Source: Algoriphagus iocasae (lineage in GTDB: Bacteria; Bacteroidota; Bacteroidia; Cytophagales; Cyclobacteriaceae). From it: 64,000 nt of DNA. Positions 20,851-30,513 of this stretch are shown in pieces. The stretch is from positions 62,001-126,000 of the forward strand of contig NZ_JACIJO010000002.1 in NCBI RefSeq assembly GCF_014206875.1, written 5' to 3'. Position numbers and translations under genes: made by a program. Position 1 is the first letter of the stretch. Each line of letters opens with the position of its first letter. The notes under the pieces were generated by a model. The model searched no databases and was not told the origin of the DNA. It saw only the letters and a program-made list of their open reading frames with translations.

Positions 20851-21582
20851 TTAGTTATTTCTTTTTCTGCGTCTTGGACCGTCGTTTCTCTTAGGGCCTG
20901 CATTACGTCCGCCTTTTGGCTCGTTAGCTGCTCCCTGATTTGGAGAAAGGTCTCTTTTACCGTACACTTCACCTTTGAAGATCCAAACTTTGATTCCGAT
21001 GATTCCGTACACTGTAAGTGCTTCAGAAAGTGCGTAATCGATGTCTGCTCTCAATGTGTGAAGAGGAATTCTTCCTTCTTTGTACATTTCGGATCTTGCC
21101 ATTTCGGCTCCACCCAGACGTCCAGAAAGTTTTACTTTGATTCCTTCTGCTCCCACTCTCATGGATGCTGCAATGGCTTGTTTCATTGCTCTTCTGAAGG
21201 AAATTCTAGCTTGAAGTTGCTGAGCGATAGATTCACCTACCAATTTCGCATCTAATTCAGGACGCTTAATTTCGAAGATATTGATTTGAATATCTTTGCT
21301 GGTGATCTTCTTAAGTTCTTCTTTCAGCTTGTCTACTTCGGCTCCACCTTTACCAATAACAACACCTGGTCTGGCAGTATGAATGGTAAGAGTGATTCTC
21401 TTAAGCGTACGCTCAATGATCACCTTAGCAATCCCACCTTTAGGAATTCTGGCAAGGACGTACTTACGGATTTGCTGATCTTCGTATAGTTTTTCAGCGA
21501 AGTCTTTCCCACCATACCAGTTGGAATCCCAGCCTTTGACTACACCAAGTCTAAATCCTATTGGGTTGATCTTTTGTCCCAT
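20851..21582 (-). CDS. rpsC: 30S ribosomal protein S3
   Basis: S3 forms the mRNA entry channel with S4 and S5. The 243-residue protein starts [20 protein letters not shown], has a type II KH domain at about 40-110 with the GxxG loop in [13 protein letters not shown], and the C-terminal domain ending around 210. The last 25 residues are a low-complexity G, N, R and K tail. Located between rplV and rplP. Confidence 0.98.
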   Translation of the reverse strand: MGQKINPIGFRLGVVKGWDSNWYGGKDFAEKLYEDQQIRKYVLARIPKGGIAKVIIERTLKRITLTIHTARPGVVIGKGGAEVDKLKEELKKITSKDIQINIFEIKRPELDAKLVGESIAQQLQARISFRRAMKQAIAASMRVGAEGIKVKLSGRLGGAEMARSEMYKEGRIPLHTLRADIDYALSEALTVYGIIGIKVWIFKGEVYGKRDLSPNQGAANEPKGGRNAGPKRNDGPRRRKRNN

Positions 21583-21591
21583 AGTCTGTTC

Positions 21592-21984
21592 TTAATTTGC
21601 CTTTTCGTTAGTTTCTACTACATCAGCGGTAACATCACCTGCATCGAATGAATCGATTACGAGAGTTACATGATTGGATCTTTTGCGAATCCTGTGACCT
21701 CTACCTTGAGGAGCTGGTCTCAATCTCTTAAGAGATCTGCCTTCGTCAACCATGATGGTTTTGATAAACAAATCTGCTTCTTCAAGTTTCGCGTCAGGAT
21801 TCTTTGCCTGCCAGTTGGCAACGGCAGAAAGCAATAACTTTTCTAATCTTAAAGCTCCATGATTAGGAGTAAACTTTAAAATACTAAGTGCATTCCCAAC
21901 TCTCTTGCCTCTGACAAGGTCAGCCACAAGGCGCATCTTACGCGGAGAAGTAGGAACATTATTTAATCTTGCGATAGCTTCCAT
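21592..21984 (-). CDS. rplV: 50S ribosomal protein L22
   Basis: L22 lines the nascent-chain tunnel and its beta-hairpin is a site of macrolide resistance changes in other bacteria. The 130-residue protein has the signature [20 protein letters not shown] and the hairpin region [20 protein letters not shown]. Located between rpsS and rpsC. Confidence 0.98.
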   Translation of the reverse strand: MEAIARLNNVPTSPRKMRLVADLVRGKRVGNALSILKFTPNHGALRLEKLLLSAVANWQAKNPDAKLEEADLFIKTIMVDEGRSLKRLRPAPQGRGHRIRKRSNHVTLVIDSFDAGDVTADVVETNEKAN

Positions 21985-21986
21985 GA

Positions 21987-22265
21987 TTATCTCTTTCCTT
22001 TATCTTTTTTGGCAATGTGGCCTCTGAAATTTCTGGTTGGAGCAAATTCACCTAGTTTGTGACCTACCATGTTGTCAGTCACGAATACTGGGATAAATTT
22101 ATTTCCATTATGCACAGCGAAGGTATGTCCTACGAAGTCTGGAGAAATCATAGATCTTCTTGACCAAGTCTTGATGACAGATTTCTTGCCGGACTCGTTC
22201 ATAACATCCACTTTCTTCACCAGGTGATGTTCGATATAAGGACCTTTTTTTAATGAACGTGCCAT
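21987..22265 (-). CDS. rpsS: 30S ribosomal protein S19
   Basis: S19 pairs with S13 in the small-subunit head. The 92-residue protein starts [19 protein letters not shown] and has the signature [20 protein letters not shown]. Two bases from both neighbours, rplB and rplV. Confidence 0.98.
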   Translation of the reverse strand: MARSLKKGPYIEHHLVKKVDVMNESGKKSVIKTWSRRSMISPDFVGHTFAVHNGNKFIPVFVTDNMVGHKLGEFAPTRNFRGHIAKKDKGKR

Positions 22266-22267
22266 GA

Positions 22268-23092
22268 TTATTTAGATCTTTTGCTGATGATGAACTTGTT
22301 TGAATACTTCTTAGGTGATCTGGTTTTCTTACCTTTAGACAATAGACCTTTTCTAGATCTTGGATGTCCACCGGAAGAACGACCTTCACCACCACCCATT
22401 GGGTGATCTACTGGGTTCATCGCAACACCCCTTGTACGAGGTCTTACACCTAACCATCTCTTACGACCAGCTTTTCCAAGTACTACGTTCATGTGGTCTC
22501 CGTTAGAAACAGTTCCTACTGTTGCCATACAAACACCTAAAACGAGTCTCATTTCGCCGGAAGGAAGTTTTACAGTTACGTATTTACCCTCACGAGCTAC
22601 GATCTGCGCATATCCACCAGCACTTCTGGCCATTACTCCACCCTTTCCTGGCTTCAATTCCACATTGTGTACGATAGTACCCAAAGGAATATTTGCCAAA
22701 GGCATAGCATTACCTACTTCTGGAGCAACTTGCTCACCGGAAATCACTGTTTGTCCCACTGCCAAACCTTCCGGGGCGATAATGTAGGCCTTAGCACCGT
22801 CTGCATAATAAAGCAGGGCAAGACGTGCTGTTCTGTTTGGATCATACTCGATAGCCTTTACGGTAGCAGGTACACCAAACTTATTTCTTTGGAAGTCTAC
22901 AATTCTTAGTCTTCTCTTATGACCACCACCAATGTAGCGAGCAGTCATTTTGCCTTCATTATTTCTTCCGCCTGATTTCTTCAAAGGAGCAAGAAGAGAC
23001 TTCTCTGGCTTTGACTTGGTGATCTCGTCAAAAGCTGGAGCTACTCTAAATCTTGTCCCTGGAGTTACAGGCTTCAATTTTTTAATTGCCAT
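22268..23092 (-). CDS. rplB: 50S ribosomal protein L2
   Basis: L2 is needed for subunit association and peptidyl transfer. The 274-residue protein has the N-terminal OB-like domain, the SH3-like domain and the C-terminal signature [20 protein letters not shown], which contains the histidine near the peptidyl transferase centre. It lies between rplW and rpsS. Confidence 0.98.
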   Translation of the reverse strand: MAIKKLKPVTPGTRFRVAPAFDEITKSKPEKSLLAPLKKSGGRNNEGKMTARYIGGGHKRRLRIVDFQRNKFGVPATVKAIEYDPNRTARLALLYYADGAKAYIIAPEGLAVGQTVISGEQVAPEVGNAMPLANIPLGTIVHNVELKPGKGGVMARSAGGYAQIVAREGKYVTVKLPSGEMRLVLGVCMATVGTVSNGDHMNVVLGKAGRKRWLGVRPRTRGVAMNPVDHPMGGGEGRSSGGHPRSRKGLLSKGKKTRSPKKYSNKFIISKRSK

Positions 23093-23105
23093 GATATTGA
23101 TTCAA

Positions 23106-23393
23106 TTAAATTTCTCCGTAAAAATCAATTACCTGTCCGTCAGCTACTTCTACAATTGCTTTCTTGAAAGCATTGGTAAAGCCTGACACCACTTTGTTCT
23201 TGGTGTATCTAGTTTTATGCTTCGCAGCATATCTCATGGTTCTGATAGAAACCACATTCACACCGTATGTTTTCTCTACTGCATTCTTGATCTCTGGCTT
23301 TTTCGCAGTTTTCTCTACGATAAATCCATAAACTCCTTTTTCGTTCATGGCAGAGACTTTCTCAGTAATTAAAGGCTGCTTTAGAATATCCAT
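23106..23393 (-). CDS. rplW: 50S ribosomal protein L23
   Basis: L23 is the docking site for trigger factor and SRP at the tunnel exit. The 95-residue protein starts MDILKQPLITEKVSAMNEKG, with the family core FIVEKTAKKPEIKNAVEKTY and YGVNVVSIRTM. Four bases after rplD. Confidence 0.98.
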   Translation of the reverse strand: MDILKQPLITEKVSAMNEKGVYGFIVEKTAKKPEIKNAVEKTYGVNVVSIRTMRYAAKHKTRYTKNKVVSGFTNAFKKAIVEVADGQVIDFYGEI

Positions 23394-23397
23394 TGTC

Positions 23398-24027
23398 TTA
23401 TTTCGATAAAATGGTTTCCAACATACTTACAGAACCTTCACAAATCACTAAGTGGTCAGCGTTAAGAACTTGGTAAGTATTTACATCATTTACAGTCACT
23501 ACTTTGGACTTTGGAAGGTTTCTGCTTGACAAGTAAACATTCTTGTTCTCCTCAGGAAGAACTACCAATGTTTTCTTATCTGCAAGAGATAAACCGTTCA
23601 ACAATGCCAAATAGCTTTTAGTCTTAGGAGCCTCAAAAGAAAGGTTCTCCAATACTAGTAGGCTGTTATCTTTTGCTTTGTAAGAAAGCGCAGATTTTCT
23701 AGCCAACTGCTTTAACTTTTTATTCAATTTGAAGGAATAGTTTCTTGGCTTAGGACCAAATACTCTACCTCCACCTCTGAAAAGCGGTGACTTCAAAGAT
23801 CCAGCTCTTGCACTACCAGTGCCTTTTTGCTTTTTGATCTTCTTAGTAGAACCAGCGATTTCATTTCTTTCTTTTGACTTGTGAGTACCTTGTCTTTGGT
23901 TCGCCAAGTACTGCTTCACGTCCAAATAGATCGCGTGATCATTTGGCTCGATTGCGAAGATCTCGTCAGAAAGGTTCACCTTTCTTCCAGTATCTTCTCC
24001 TTTATGATTTATTACTGCTAATTCCAT
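23398..24027 (-). CDS. rplD: 50S ribosomal protein L4
   Basis: L4 reaches into the exit tunnel and in Escherichia coli represses the S10 operon. The 209-residue protein has the extended loop [20 protein letters not shown] and [20 protein letters not shown]. Four bases from rplC and rplW neighbours. Confidence 0.98.
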   Translation of the reverse strand: MELAVINHKGEDTGRKVNLSDEIFAIEPNDHAIYLDVKQYLANQRQGTHKSKERNEIAGSTKKIKKQKGTGSARAGSLKSPLFRGGGRVFGPKPRNYSFKLNKKLKQLARKSALSYKAKDNSLLVLENLSFEAPKTKSYLALLNGLSLADKKTLVVLPEENKNVYLSSRNLPKSKVVTVNDVNTYQVLNADHLVICEGSVSMLETILSK

Positions 24028-24031
24028 GGAC

Positions 24032-24664
24032 TTATTTCTCTAGAATAACGAAAGAATTTTTAGGACCTGGTACTGAACCAGAAACCAACAGCAGGTTTTG
24101 CTCAGGATAGATTTTCAACACTCTTAGGTTGATTACCTTCACTCTGTCACCGCCGGTTCTTCCTGCCATACGCATTCCTTTGAATACTCTTGATGGCCAA
24201 GAACAAGCACCAATGGAACCTGGGTGTCTCTGTCTGTTGTGCTGACCGTGAGTTTGACCACCCACACCACCAAAACCGTGACGTTTTACTACACCTTGGA
24301 ATCCTTTACCTTTTGAAGTACCGATAGCATCCACGAAGTCACCTTCGATGAATACTTCACCTGCCTTCACAGTAGCCCCTAGATCTACCTGGCCTTCAAA
24401 CTCGACCCGGAATTCTCTGAACTCAACAACTTTTTGCTTTGGCGTAGTACCGGCCTTTTTAAAGTGACCGATCAATGGCTTTGGCGTATTTTTTTCTTTA
24501 CGCTCGCCATATGCCAACTGCACTGCGTTGTACCCGTCTGTTTCAACGTTTTTTACTTGCGTCACTACGCAAGGACCAGCTTCTATTAGCGTGCATGCGA
24601 CATTACGCCCATCGGCACTGAAAATGCTAGTCATTCCTACTTTTTTACCTATAATACCAGACAT
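24032..24664 (-). CDS. rplC: 50S ribosomal protein L3
   Basis: L3 is an assembly initiator whose central loop nears the peptidyl transferase centre. The 210-residue protein starts [20 protein letters not shown] and contains the glycine-rich loop [20 protein letters not shown] with the methylated-glutamine region of the family. It is the first gene of the large ribosomal unit here, because a terminator and a promoter separate it from rpsJ. Confidence 0.98.
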   Translation of the reverse strand: MSGIIGKKVGMTSIFSADGRNVACTLIEAGPCVVTQVKNVETDGYNAVQLAYGERKEKNTPKPLIGHFKKAGTTPKQKVVEFREFRVEFEGQVDLGATVKAGEVFIEGDFVDAIGTSKGKGFQGVVKRHGFGGVGGQTHGQHNRQRHPGSIGACSWPSRVFKGMRMAGRTGGDRVKVINLRVLKIYPEQNLLLVSGSVPGPKNSFVILEK

Positions 24665-24726
24665 CTATAATAAGATAATTTGATAATTCACAAGCGTTTA
24701 TACGCATGAGCCCTTTTAAAGGACTG

Positions 24727-24757
24727 CAAAGTTACTGAAATAAAATTCTGCAACAAA
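24727..24757 (-). promoter_or_regulatory. Promoter of the rplC-rplQ ribosomal unit
   Basis: On the minus strand TTTG (24757-24754), then 19 bases, then TAACTTTG (24734-24727): an exact match to the Bacteroidota -33/-7 form. The -7 box is followed by GCAGTCC, the same seven bases found after the rpsL promoter. It leaves a leader of about 55 bases before the rplC start. Confidence 0.8.
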
Positions 24758-24848
24758 TGCCAACTCGTATATTTTCAAACATTTAGAGAGTTTTTCGAAT
24801 CTTTAAACATTTAAATACTCCTGAGAAATATCAAAAAGGTGAGAAAAT

Positions 24849-24880
24849 AAAAAGACCTGCACGGATGCACAGGTCTTTTT
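24849..24880 (-). terminator. Rho-independent terminator after rpsJ
   Basis: AAAAAGACCTG pairs with CAGGTCTTTTT over a 10-base loop, 22 bases past the rpsJ stop; on the minus strand the stem merges into a T run. Together with the promoter at 24727-24757 it splits the str operon from the rplC unit. Confidence 0.85.
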
Positions 24881-24901
24881 TATAAAATTTAGAAGAGCAG
24901 A

Positions 24902-25207
24902 TCAAACTTTGATCTCAACATCTACTCCACTTGGAAGCTCGATTTTCATCAAAGCATCCACAGTTTTAGAACTGTTAGAGTAGATATCAACCAATCTCTT
25001 GTAAGTACAAAGTTGGTACTGATCTCTTGCTTTTTTACTTACGTGTGGAGACTTCAATACTGTGAACTTCTCCTTTTTAGTAGGCAATGGAATTGGTCCC
25101 ACTACTACTGCACCAGTGGCTTTAACTGCCTTTACGATTTTCTCTGATGACTTATCCACCAGGCTATGATCGTATGATTTTAGTTTTATTCTAATTTTCT
25201 GATTCAT
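24902..25207 (-). CDS. rpsJ: 30S ribosomal protein S10 / NusE
   Basis: S10 is a small-subunit head protein and also a transcription antitermination factor with NusB. The 101-residue protein starts [20 protein letters not shown] and has the signature [20 protein letters not shown]. It is the last gene of the str operon, 12 bases after fusA, rather than the first of the S10 operon. Confidence 0.98.
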   Translation of the reverse strand: MNQKIRIKLKSYDHSLVDKSSEKIVKAVKATGAVVVGPIPLPTKKEKFTVLKSPHVSKKARDQYQLCTYKRLVDIYSNSSKTVDALMKIELPSGVDVEIKV

Positions 25208-25219
25208 CGCAAATATTGA

Positions 25220-27340
25220 TTAGTCTTTCTGACCTTTTACTTTAGCAATTACGCCCTCTGCTATGTTATTTGGCACAGGCTCGTAGTGAGAGAATGTCAA
25301 AGAAGCTGTTGCTCTACCAGAAGAAATCGTTCTAAGGTCAGTAATATAACCGAACAATTCTGACAATGGCACTGCTGCTTTCACCACAGATGAAGTACCT
25401 TTAGTATCCATCCCTTTCATCAAACCTCTTCTTCTGTTCAAATCACCAGTAATTGGACCAGTATATTCGTCAGGAGTAACTACGTCTACAGACATGATTG
25501 GCTCCAACAACTGAGGTCTACATTTCTTAGCTGCTTCTTTGAATCCAATTCTAGCTGCCAATTCGAAAGAAAGTGCATCTGAATCGACATCGTGGAAAGA
25601 ACCGTGGAACAATCTAACTTTCATAGACTCTACTGGGTATCCAGCCAAAGGTCCATTCTTCATAGATTCTGCAAATCCTTTCTGGATCGCTGGGATAAAT
25701 TCCTTAGGAATTACACCACCTACGATACCATTGACAAAGTCAAGTCCTGGCTTGATCTCACCAGTTTCAGGATCAGCATCTTTCGGTCCGATTTCGAATA
25801 CGATATCAGCAAATTTACCTTTACCACCTGACTGCTTCTTGTAAACTTCTTTGTGCTCTACAGAACCAAACAAAGCTTCTTTGTAAGCAACCTGAGGAGC
25901 ACCTTGGTTGATTTCAACCTTGAATTCTCTCTTAAGACGGTCGATAATGATATCCAAGTGAAGCTCACCCATACCTCTCAAGATAGTCTGACCAGTTTCA
26001 TGATCAGTATTTACTTGAAGTGTAGGATCTTCTTCTACTAGCTTGGCAATCGCCATACCCAACTTATCAACATCCGCTTGAGTTTTAGGCTCAATAGCAT
26101 ATCCGATAACCGGCTCAGGGAATACCATAGATTCTAGAACAACTTTACGGCTTTCAGCACAAAGTGTATCACCGGTTTTGATGTCCTTAAATCCAACTAC
26201 TGCACCAATATCACCTGCTCTTAAAGCATCGATTTGGTTTTGTTTGTTAGCGTGCATCTGGAATACTCGGGAGATACGCTCCTTGTTGCCAGAACGGCTA
26301 TTGAATACGTAAGATCCAGAATCCAATCTACCAGAATATGCTCTTACAAAGCAAAGTCTACCCACGAATGGGTCAGTAGCAATTTTAAATGCCAAACCAG
26401 CAAATGGCTCGTCTTCGCTAGGTGAAATCGCTACTTTCTTATCTTCATCATCAAGAGCAGAAGCAATGATATCATCCTTATCCATTGGAGAAGGAAGCAA
26501 TTCCATCACCAAATCAAGCATGGTCTGAACACCTTTATTTTTGAATGAAGATCCACATACCATAGGGACAATTTTCATGTCGATGGTAGCTTTTCTCAAA
26601 GCAGTAAGAATTTCTTCTTCTGTAATTGAATCTGGATCATCAAAGAATTTTTCCATCAATGACTCGTCGTACTCAGCAACAGCCTCAAGCAAATGCTCTC
26701 TCCACTGCTCTACGTCTTCAGTCATATCTTCAGGAATAGGAACTTCTTCGAAAGTCATTCCCATATCTTCCTCATTCCATACGATAGCTCTGTTATTGAT
26801 CAAGTCAACAACGCCACGGAATTTGTCTTCAGCTCCGATAGGAAGTTGCAATGGTACCGCATAGCTACCAAGCATTTCCTTCACTTGCTTACAAACTTCA
26901 AGGAAGTTAGCACCAGCACGGTCCATTTTGTTAACGAAACCAATACGGGCTACTTTGTAATTATCAGCTAATCGCCAGTTAGTTTCAGACTGTGGTTCAA
27001 CACCATCCACAGCACTGAATAGGAAAACCAAACCATCCAATACTCTCAAAGAACGGTTTACTTCAACTGTAAAGTCAACGTGTCCCGGAGTATCGATGAT
27101 GTTAATTTGATATTTTTGATCTCTGTAGTTCCAGAATACGGTAGTTGCAGCGGAAGTAATTGTAATACCTCTCTCCTGCTCCTGCGCCATCCAGTCCATC
27201 GTAGCAGCACCATCGTGCACCTCACCGATTTTATGGGAAACCCCAGAATAAAAAAGAATTCGCTCAGTGGTAGTTGTCTTACCAGCATCGATATGAGCGG
27301 CAATACCGATATTTCTGGTATATTTTAAGTCTCTTGCCAT
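25220..27340 (-). CDS. fusA: Elongation factor G
   Basis: This GTPase drives translocation of tRNA and mRNA, and ribosome recycling with RRF (frr at 48694). The 706-residue protein has the P-loop [15 protein letters not shown] near 15-29, the switch region [19 protein letters not shown] and [10 protein letters not shown], and then domains II to V in normal order, with [14 protein letters not shown] in domain III. It lies between rpsG and rpsJ; no tuf gene is present here. Confidence 0.98.
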   Translation of the reverse strand: MARDLKYTRNIGIAAHIDAGKTTTTERILFYSGVSHKIGEVHDGAATMDWMAQEQERGITITSAATTVFWNYRDQKYQINIIDTPGHVDFTVEVNRSLRVLDGLVFLFSAVDGVEPQSETNWRLADNYKVARIGFVNKMDRAGANFLEVCKQVKEMLGSYAVPLQLPIGAEDKFRGVVDLINNRAIVWNEEDMGMTFEEVPIPEDMTEDVEQWREHLLEAVAEYDESLMEKFFDDPDSITEEEILTALRKATIDMKIVPMVCGSSFKNKGVQTMLDLVMELLPSPMDKDDIIASALDDEDKKVAISPSEDEPFAGLAFKIATDPFVGRLCFVRAYSGRLDSGSYVFNSRSGNKERISRVFQMHANKQNQIDALRAGDIGAVVGFKDIKTGDTLCAESRKVVLESMVFPEPVIGYAIEPKTQADVDKLGMAIAKLVEEDPTLQVNTDHETGQTILRGMGELHLDIIIDRLKREFKVEINQGAPQVAYKEALFGSVEHKEVYKKQSGGKGKFADIVFEIGPKDADPETGEIKPGLDFVNGIVGGVIPKEFIPAIQKGFAESMKNGPLAGYPVESMKVRLFHGSFHDVDSDALSFELAARIGFKEAAKKCRPQLLEPIMSVDVVTPDEYTGPITGDLNRRRGLMKGMDTKGTSSVVKAAVPLSELFGYITDLRTISSGRATASLTFSHYEPVPNNIAEGVIAKVKGQKD

Positions 27341-27345
27341 CCTAA

Positions 27346-27813
27346 TTAAAATCTAAAGTGGGAGAATGCTTTGTTAGCCTCGGCCATTCTGTGCGTATCA
27401 TCTTTTTTCTTCACTCCGGCACCTTCGCCTTTGGAAGCAGCAATGATCTCACCTGCAAGTCTATCCATCATAGTTTTCTCACCTCTTCTTCTAGCATAAG
27501 TGATCATCCACTTGATACCTAGAGATAATTTTCTTTCCGGACGAACTTCCATTGGAACCTGGAACGTAGCACCACCAACTCTACGACTCTTCACCTCTAC
27601 GGATGGAGCAATATTGTTAAGCGCTTTTTTCCAAACTTCAAGACCATTCTCACCTACTTTTTCCTCAACTTTTTCTACTGCATCGTAGAAAATTCTGTAA
27701 GCAATACTCTTCTTCCCGTCTACCATCAAACAGTTCACAAACTTGGTTACCAAGGTATCGTTGAACTTCGGATCAGGAAGAATATATCTCTTCTTTGGTT
27801 TCGCTTTTCTCAT
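27346..27813 (-). CDS. rpsG: 30S ribosomal protein S7
   Basis: S7 organises the small-subunit head and the E site. The 155-residue protein starts [20 protein letters not shown] with the family segment [20 protein letters not shown], and contains the [20 protein letters not shown] loop. It lies between rpsL and fusA. Confidence 0.98.
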   Translation of the reverse strand: MRKAKPKKRYILPDPKFNDTLVTKFVNCLMVDGKKSIAYRIFYDAVEKVEEKVGENGLEVWKKALNNIAPSVEVKSRRVGGATFQVPMEVRPERKLSLGIKWMITYARRRGEKTMMDRLAGEIIAASKGEGAGVKKKDDTHRMAEANKAFSHFRF

Positions 27814-27835
27814 TTTTTCTAAATGTTATAAAGTA

Positions 27836-28219
27836 TTATTTCTTTGCCGCTTTCGGCCTCTTAGCACCATACTTAGAGCGACCTTGCTTACGGTCTTTAA
27901 CTCCTGCTGTATCTAGTGCACCACGGATGATGTGATATCTTACACCTGGTAGATCTTTCACACGACCACCCCTGATCAATACGATAGAGTGCTCCTGTAG
28001 ATTGTGACCTTCACCTGGAATGTAAGCGTTCACTTCTTTTCCATTTGTCAATCTCACCCTCGCCACTTTTCTCATTGCTGAGTTAGGCTTCTTAGGGGTG
28101 GTAGTATATACTCTGGTACAAACCCCTCTTCGCTGAGGACATGCATCCAAAGCTCTAGATTTTGATTTTGTCTCCAGTGTAGTTCTACCTTTTCTTACTA
28201 ACTGTTGAATAGTAGGCAT
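27836..28219 (-). CDS. rpsL: 30S ribosomal protein S12
   Basis: S12 monitors decoding at the A site. The start used is the ATG at 28219, giving [12 protein letters not shown] and the normal length of 127 residues; an open extension of 20 codons upstream runs into the promoter and is not expected to be translated. Signatures are [19 protein letters not shown], with a lysine where streptomycin-resistance changes occur, and [19 protein letters not shown]. It is first in the str operon. Confidence 0.98.
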   Translation of the reverse strand: MPTIQQLVRKGRTTLETKSKSRALDACPQRRGVCTRVYTTTPKKPNSAMRKVARVRLTNGKEVNAYIPGEGHNLQEHSIVLIRGGRVKDLPGVRYHIIRGALDTAGVKDRKQGRSKYGAKRPKAAKK

Positions 28220-28266
28220 TAACTGATAAAATTTAGTTTTCCTGTAAACTGTTAAATTTTGGACTG

Positions 28267-28297
28267 CAAAGGTAACCAAAGTAATAAGATGAACAAA
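28267..28297 (-). promoter_or_regulatory. Promoter of the str operon (rpsL)
   Basis: On the minus strand TTTG (28297-28294), 19 bases, then TACCTTTG (28274-28267), followed by GCAGTCC. This is an exact match to the Bacteroidota consensus and leaves about a 40-base leader before the rpsL ATG. The 28294-28297 box is 20 bases from the end of the kinase-like gene. Confidence 0.8.
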
Positions 28298-28316
28298 ATT
28301 AAGTAGTTATATTTTA

Positions 28317-29009
28317 TTATGAAAAATCCAACCATTCTATTAATTCTAAAGCAGAAGGTCTGTTTTTAAGTTCAGGCTCTAGACAAGCTTCAATTAAAGT
28401 ACTATAAGGCACAGGAATATCTTGGACTTTAAAAGTTTGAAAAGAGTAATTTTTAACATTTTCTCTAATTTGTTCAAAAGTAAAAGTATCCCTATGACCA
28501 AATGGGTAATCCCCTGTGAAAATCCTAAATAGCATCACACCAAATGACCAAACATCGACTCTTTCATCGATTATTCCTTTCAAATAGCACTCAGGAGCCA
28601 TGATCTCCGGGGTATAAAATCCTTGCAAAGAAAACTTACTTGGGATTGGGCGGGCCGTATCCAGATCTCCGAGCTTAACTACCAGCTGATCACGTTCTTT
28701 GGCAAGCAAAACATTTGAAAGCTTTAAATCCCCATGGACAAATCCTCGTGAGTGGAGATAGGCCAATCCACTTAGGAGGTCTTTGATCATCAGATTGACG
28801 AACTCACTATCCACATCTCTCTTCTCCAGGATCTCTCGCAAAGAATAAAATTCGCAAAACTCCAACTCAAGCAAGCACCACTCATCAGTCCATTGAAAGG
28901 AGATTACTTTCATCAGATTTCTATGGGAAAAAGTCAACATTTTCTGACAAAATTTCCTAGATACCGAATGGGTTTGAGTCAGGTCTATTTTTTTCTGAAA
29001 ACTTTTCAT
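28317..29009 (-). CDS. Protein kinase-like protein with incomplete N-lobe
   Basis: The 230-residue protein matches the C-lobe of Ser/Thr kinases. Catalytic-loop motif HGDLKLSNVLL (an HRD variant) holds the catalytic aspartate and asparagine near residue 95-100, GDLDTA stands where DFG is expected, MAPE matches the APE motif, and DVWSFGVMLFRIFTGDYPF is helix F. The N-lobe begins at what looks like strand 3 (FQKKIDL), so the glycine-rich ATP loop is missing, and no glutamate falls at the usual helix-C position (RKFCQKMLTFSHRN). Extending upstream adds no start codon before the in-frame stop at 29055-29057. It may be a degraded kinase, a pseudokinase or an atypical active one. It is divergent from the short peptide gene at 29072. 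Confidence 0.75.
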   Translation of the reverse strand: MKSFQKKIDLTQTHSVSRKFCQKMLTFSHRNLMKVISFQWTDEWCLLELEFCEFYSLREILEKRDVDSEFVNLMIKDLLSGLAYLHSRGFVHGDLKLSNVLLAKERDQLVVKLGDLDTARPIPSKFSLQGFYTPEIMAPECYLKGIIDERVDVWSFGVMLFRIFTGDYPFGHRDTFTFEQIRENVKNYSFQTFKVQDIPVPYSTLIEACLEPELKNRPSALELIEWLDFS

Positions 29010-29071
29010 TTTTTTTCGATTAAAAATTTTGAAAACTAATCTGTTTTTTTTCCTTTAAAAATCAACCAGTT

Positions 29072-29299
29072 ATGAAAAAGAACCCAAAATTTCCCCAGAA
29101 GCAAGTCCTTGCATTAGGCGCGTCTGCGCTGACGGTAGCTACTGGCTTTGTGATGGCACCTCAAAGTCAATCCGAATCTACCAAGTATTCAATCCTTCAG
29201 AATTACCAAAATTCGGATATGAATGAAGTAAGCATTACAAATTGTATTATCCCAGGCACAAGATGCTTCATTATGCCAACTGTTACGATTAAGCAATAA
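29072..29299 (+). CDS. Short exported peptide with two C-terminal cysteines (unknown)
   Basis: The 75-residue peptide has a basic start (MKKNPKFPQKQ), a hydrophobic alanine- and glycine-rich segment at about 12-30 and a likely cleavage near residue 34. The mature part of about 40 residues is polar, then ends in TNCIIPGTRCFIMP with two cysteines six residues apart. It precedes the DUF4221 gene directly. The layout resembles the NVEALA-type small secreted peptides encoded next to six-bladed propeller lipoproteins in Bacteroidota, but the NVEALA motif itself is absent. I do not know its function. Confidence 0.55.
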   Translation: MKKNPKFPQKQVLALGASALTVATGFVMAPQSQSESTKYSILQNYQNSDMNEVSITNCIIPGTRCFIMPTVTIKQ

Positions 29300-29310
29300 G
29301 GGTCGTACTT

Positions 29311-30513
29311 GTGAAAAAAAACTGAGTCTTCTCCCCGCAATTTTAATTCTTGGACTACTCTCTTGTGAAAAAAATACAATAACAAATCGAGAGGCTTGGA
29401 AACTTGTACAGGGAGAAGACCTACTTCTAAATTTAGATCATCGCACTGCTCCCAATGAAAATTACTATCAATACGTAGAAAACTTCCATGGATCAGAGTC
29501 AATGGTTTTTCATGTCCGTAAAGATCATTCTTTTAAGATATATGACCTACAATCAGGACAGCTAAAAGAGGAGATCAACTATCCTGTCAATGGACCTGGG
29601 GCTCTTCCTTCGGTCTATGGCTTTTATATTCACAACGAGGACAGCATTTTTCTCAGCCAACAATATCATTACCGAGTTCTTTTGACTAATGGAAACCTTG
29701 AAGTAGTAGATCAGTTGAACCTAATACCTGAAGAAATCAAATTTAAAAACTCCGGTTATTTACCAGAGGAAAGCCATACAGTTCAGTCTACCAATTTTTC
29801 AAGCCGTTCTTTACCTTTTATCAATAACGGAAATTTTATTTTTCCAAGTCTTTATGTTGGTTATGCTGATCGAACAGATTATACTATCAAGGGACGCATT
29901 TACACAGATTATGACTTAATCAACAAAGAATTCCATTACAGATTACCCTTCCCAAAGTCTATGCAAGAAAAACTCTGGGGGGGGGATGTTAATATTGAAT
30001 TATGGTTGTTATAACCCTAAAACAGAAAAAATTGTTACCAGTTACTCAGGTTTTGAATACATCTCAGTCACCAGTCCTTCATTTAATGATACAGTCAAAT
30101 ATTTCAAAGCTACTTCTGAAAAATTCCAGGAAATCAGGCCAGCTCCAAAACCCTACGAAGTAGTTGAGGAGGAAATCGATCACTACATGAACGTCCCTAC
30201 TTTCGGGGGGATCTATTATGATAAGTTCAGGGATGTCTATTATAGAATCGGAAAATTTCCGAAACCTGAAGGGTATGACGGTTTCAAAAGTGACTACCTC
30301 GATCCAATGGCCAATCCTAGGGATTGGGCGATTATCGTTTTAGATAAGGATTTTAAAAAACTGACTGAATATACACTCAAACAACCGAAAGAAGGGGTTT
30401 ATTTCGAAAATTGTTTTGTAAACAAATATGGATTTTATGTGGCTTACGTGGATTATTCAAATGAAGACAAACTGGTTTTCAAAGGTTTTGTTTTGGAAGA
30501 AAACCAAAATTAA
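29311..30513 (+). pseudogene. DUF4221-like lipoprotein gene, broken at two homopolymers
   Basis: Two frames together encode a DUF4221-like protein of about 400 residues: the first contains DHSFKIYDLQSGQLKEEI and GFYIHNEDSIFLSQ, and the second contains YYDKFRDVYYRIGKFPK and ANPRDWAIIVLDKDF. At the 5' end the frame encodes LSLLPAILILGLLSC, a lipoprotein signal, but has no start codon. The GTG at 29311 is followed by A8 (29314-29321), and nine A would put it in frame as VKKKLSLLP. At 29977-29985 a run of nine G shifts the frame: removing one G joins EKLWGG to NYGCYNPK. As given the gene is inactive; phase variation or sequencing error would also explain it. The beta-propeller-like family has no assigned reaction. 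Confidence 0.7.

Noticed and set aside
28220..28279. N-terminal extension of S12 by 20 codons
   Set aside because: The extension overlaps the rpsL promoter (28267-28297) and S12 always starts MPTIQQ-like; the internal ATG at 28219 is used instead.
29986..30014. Independent start of a second gene inside the DUF4221 locus at ATG 29986
   Set aside because: The ATG lies directly after the G9 tract and the second frame continues the domain of the first, so a frameshift explains it better than two genes.
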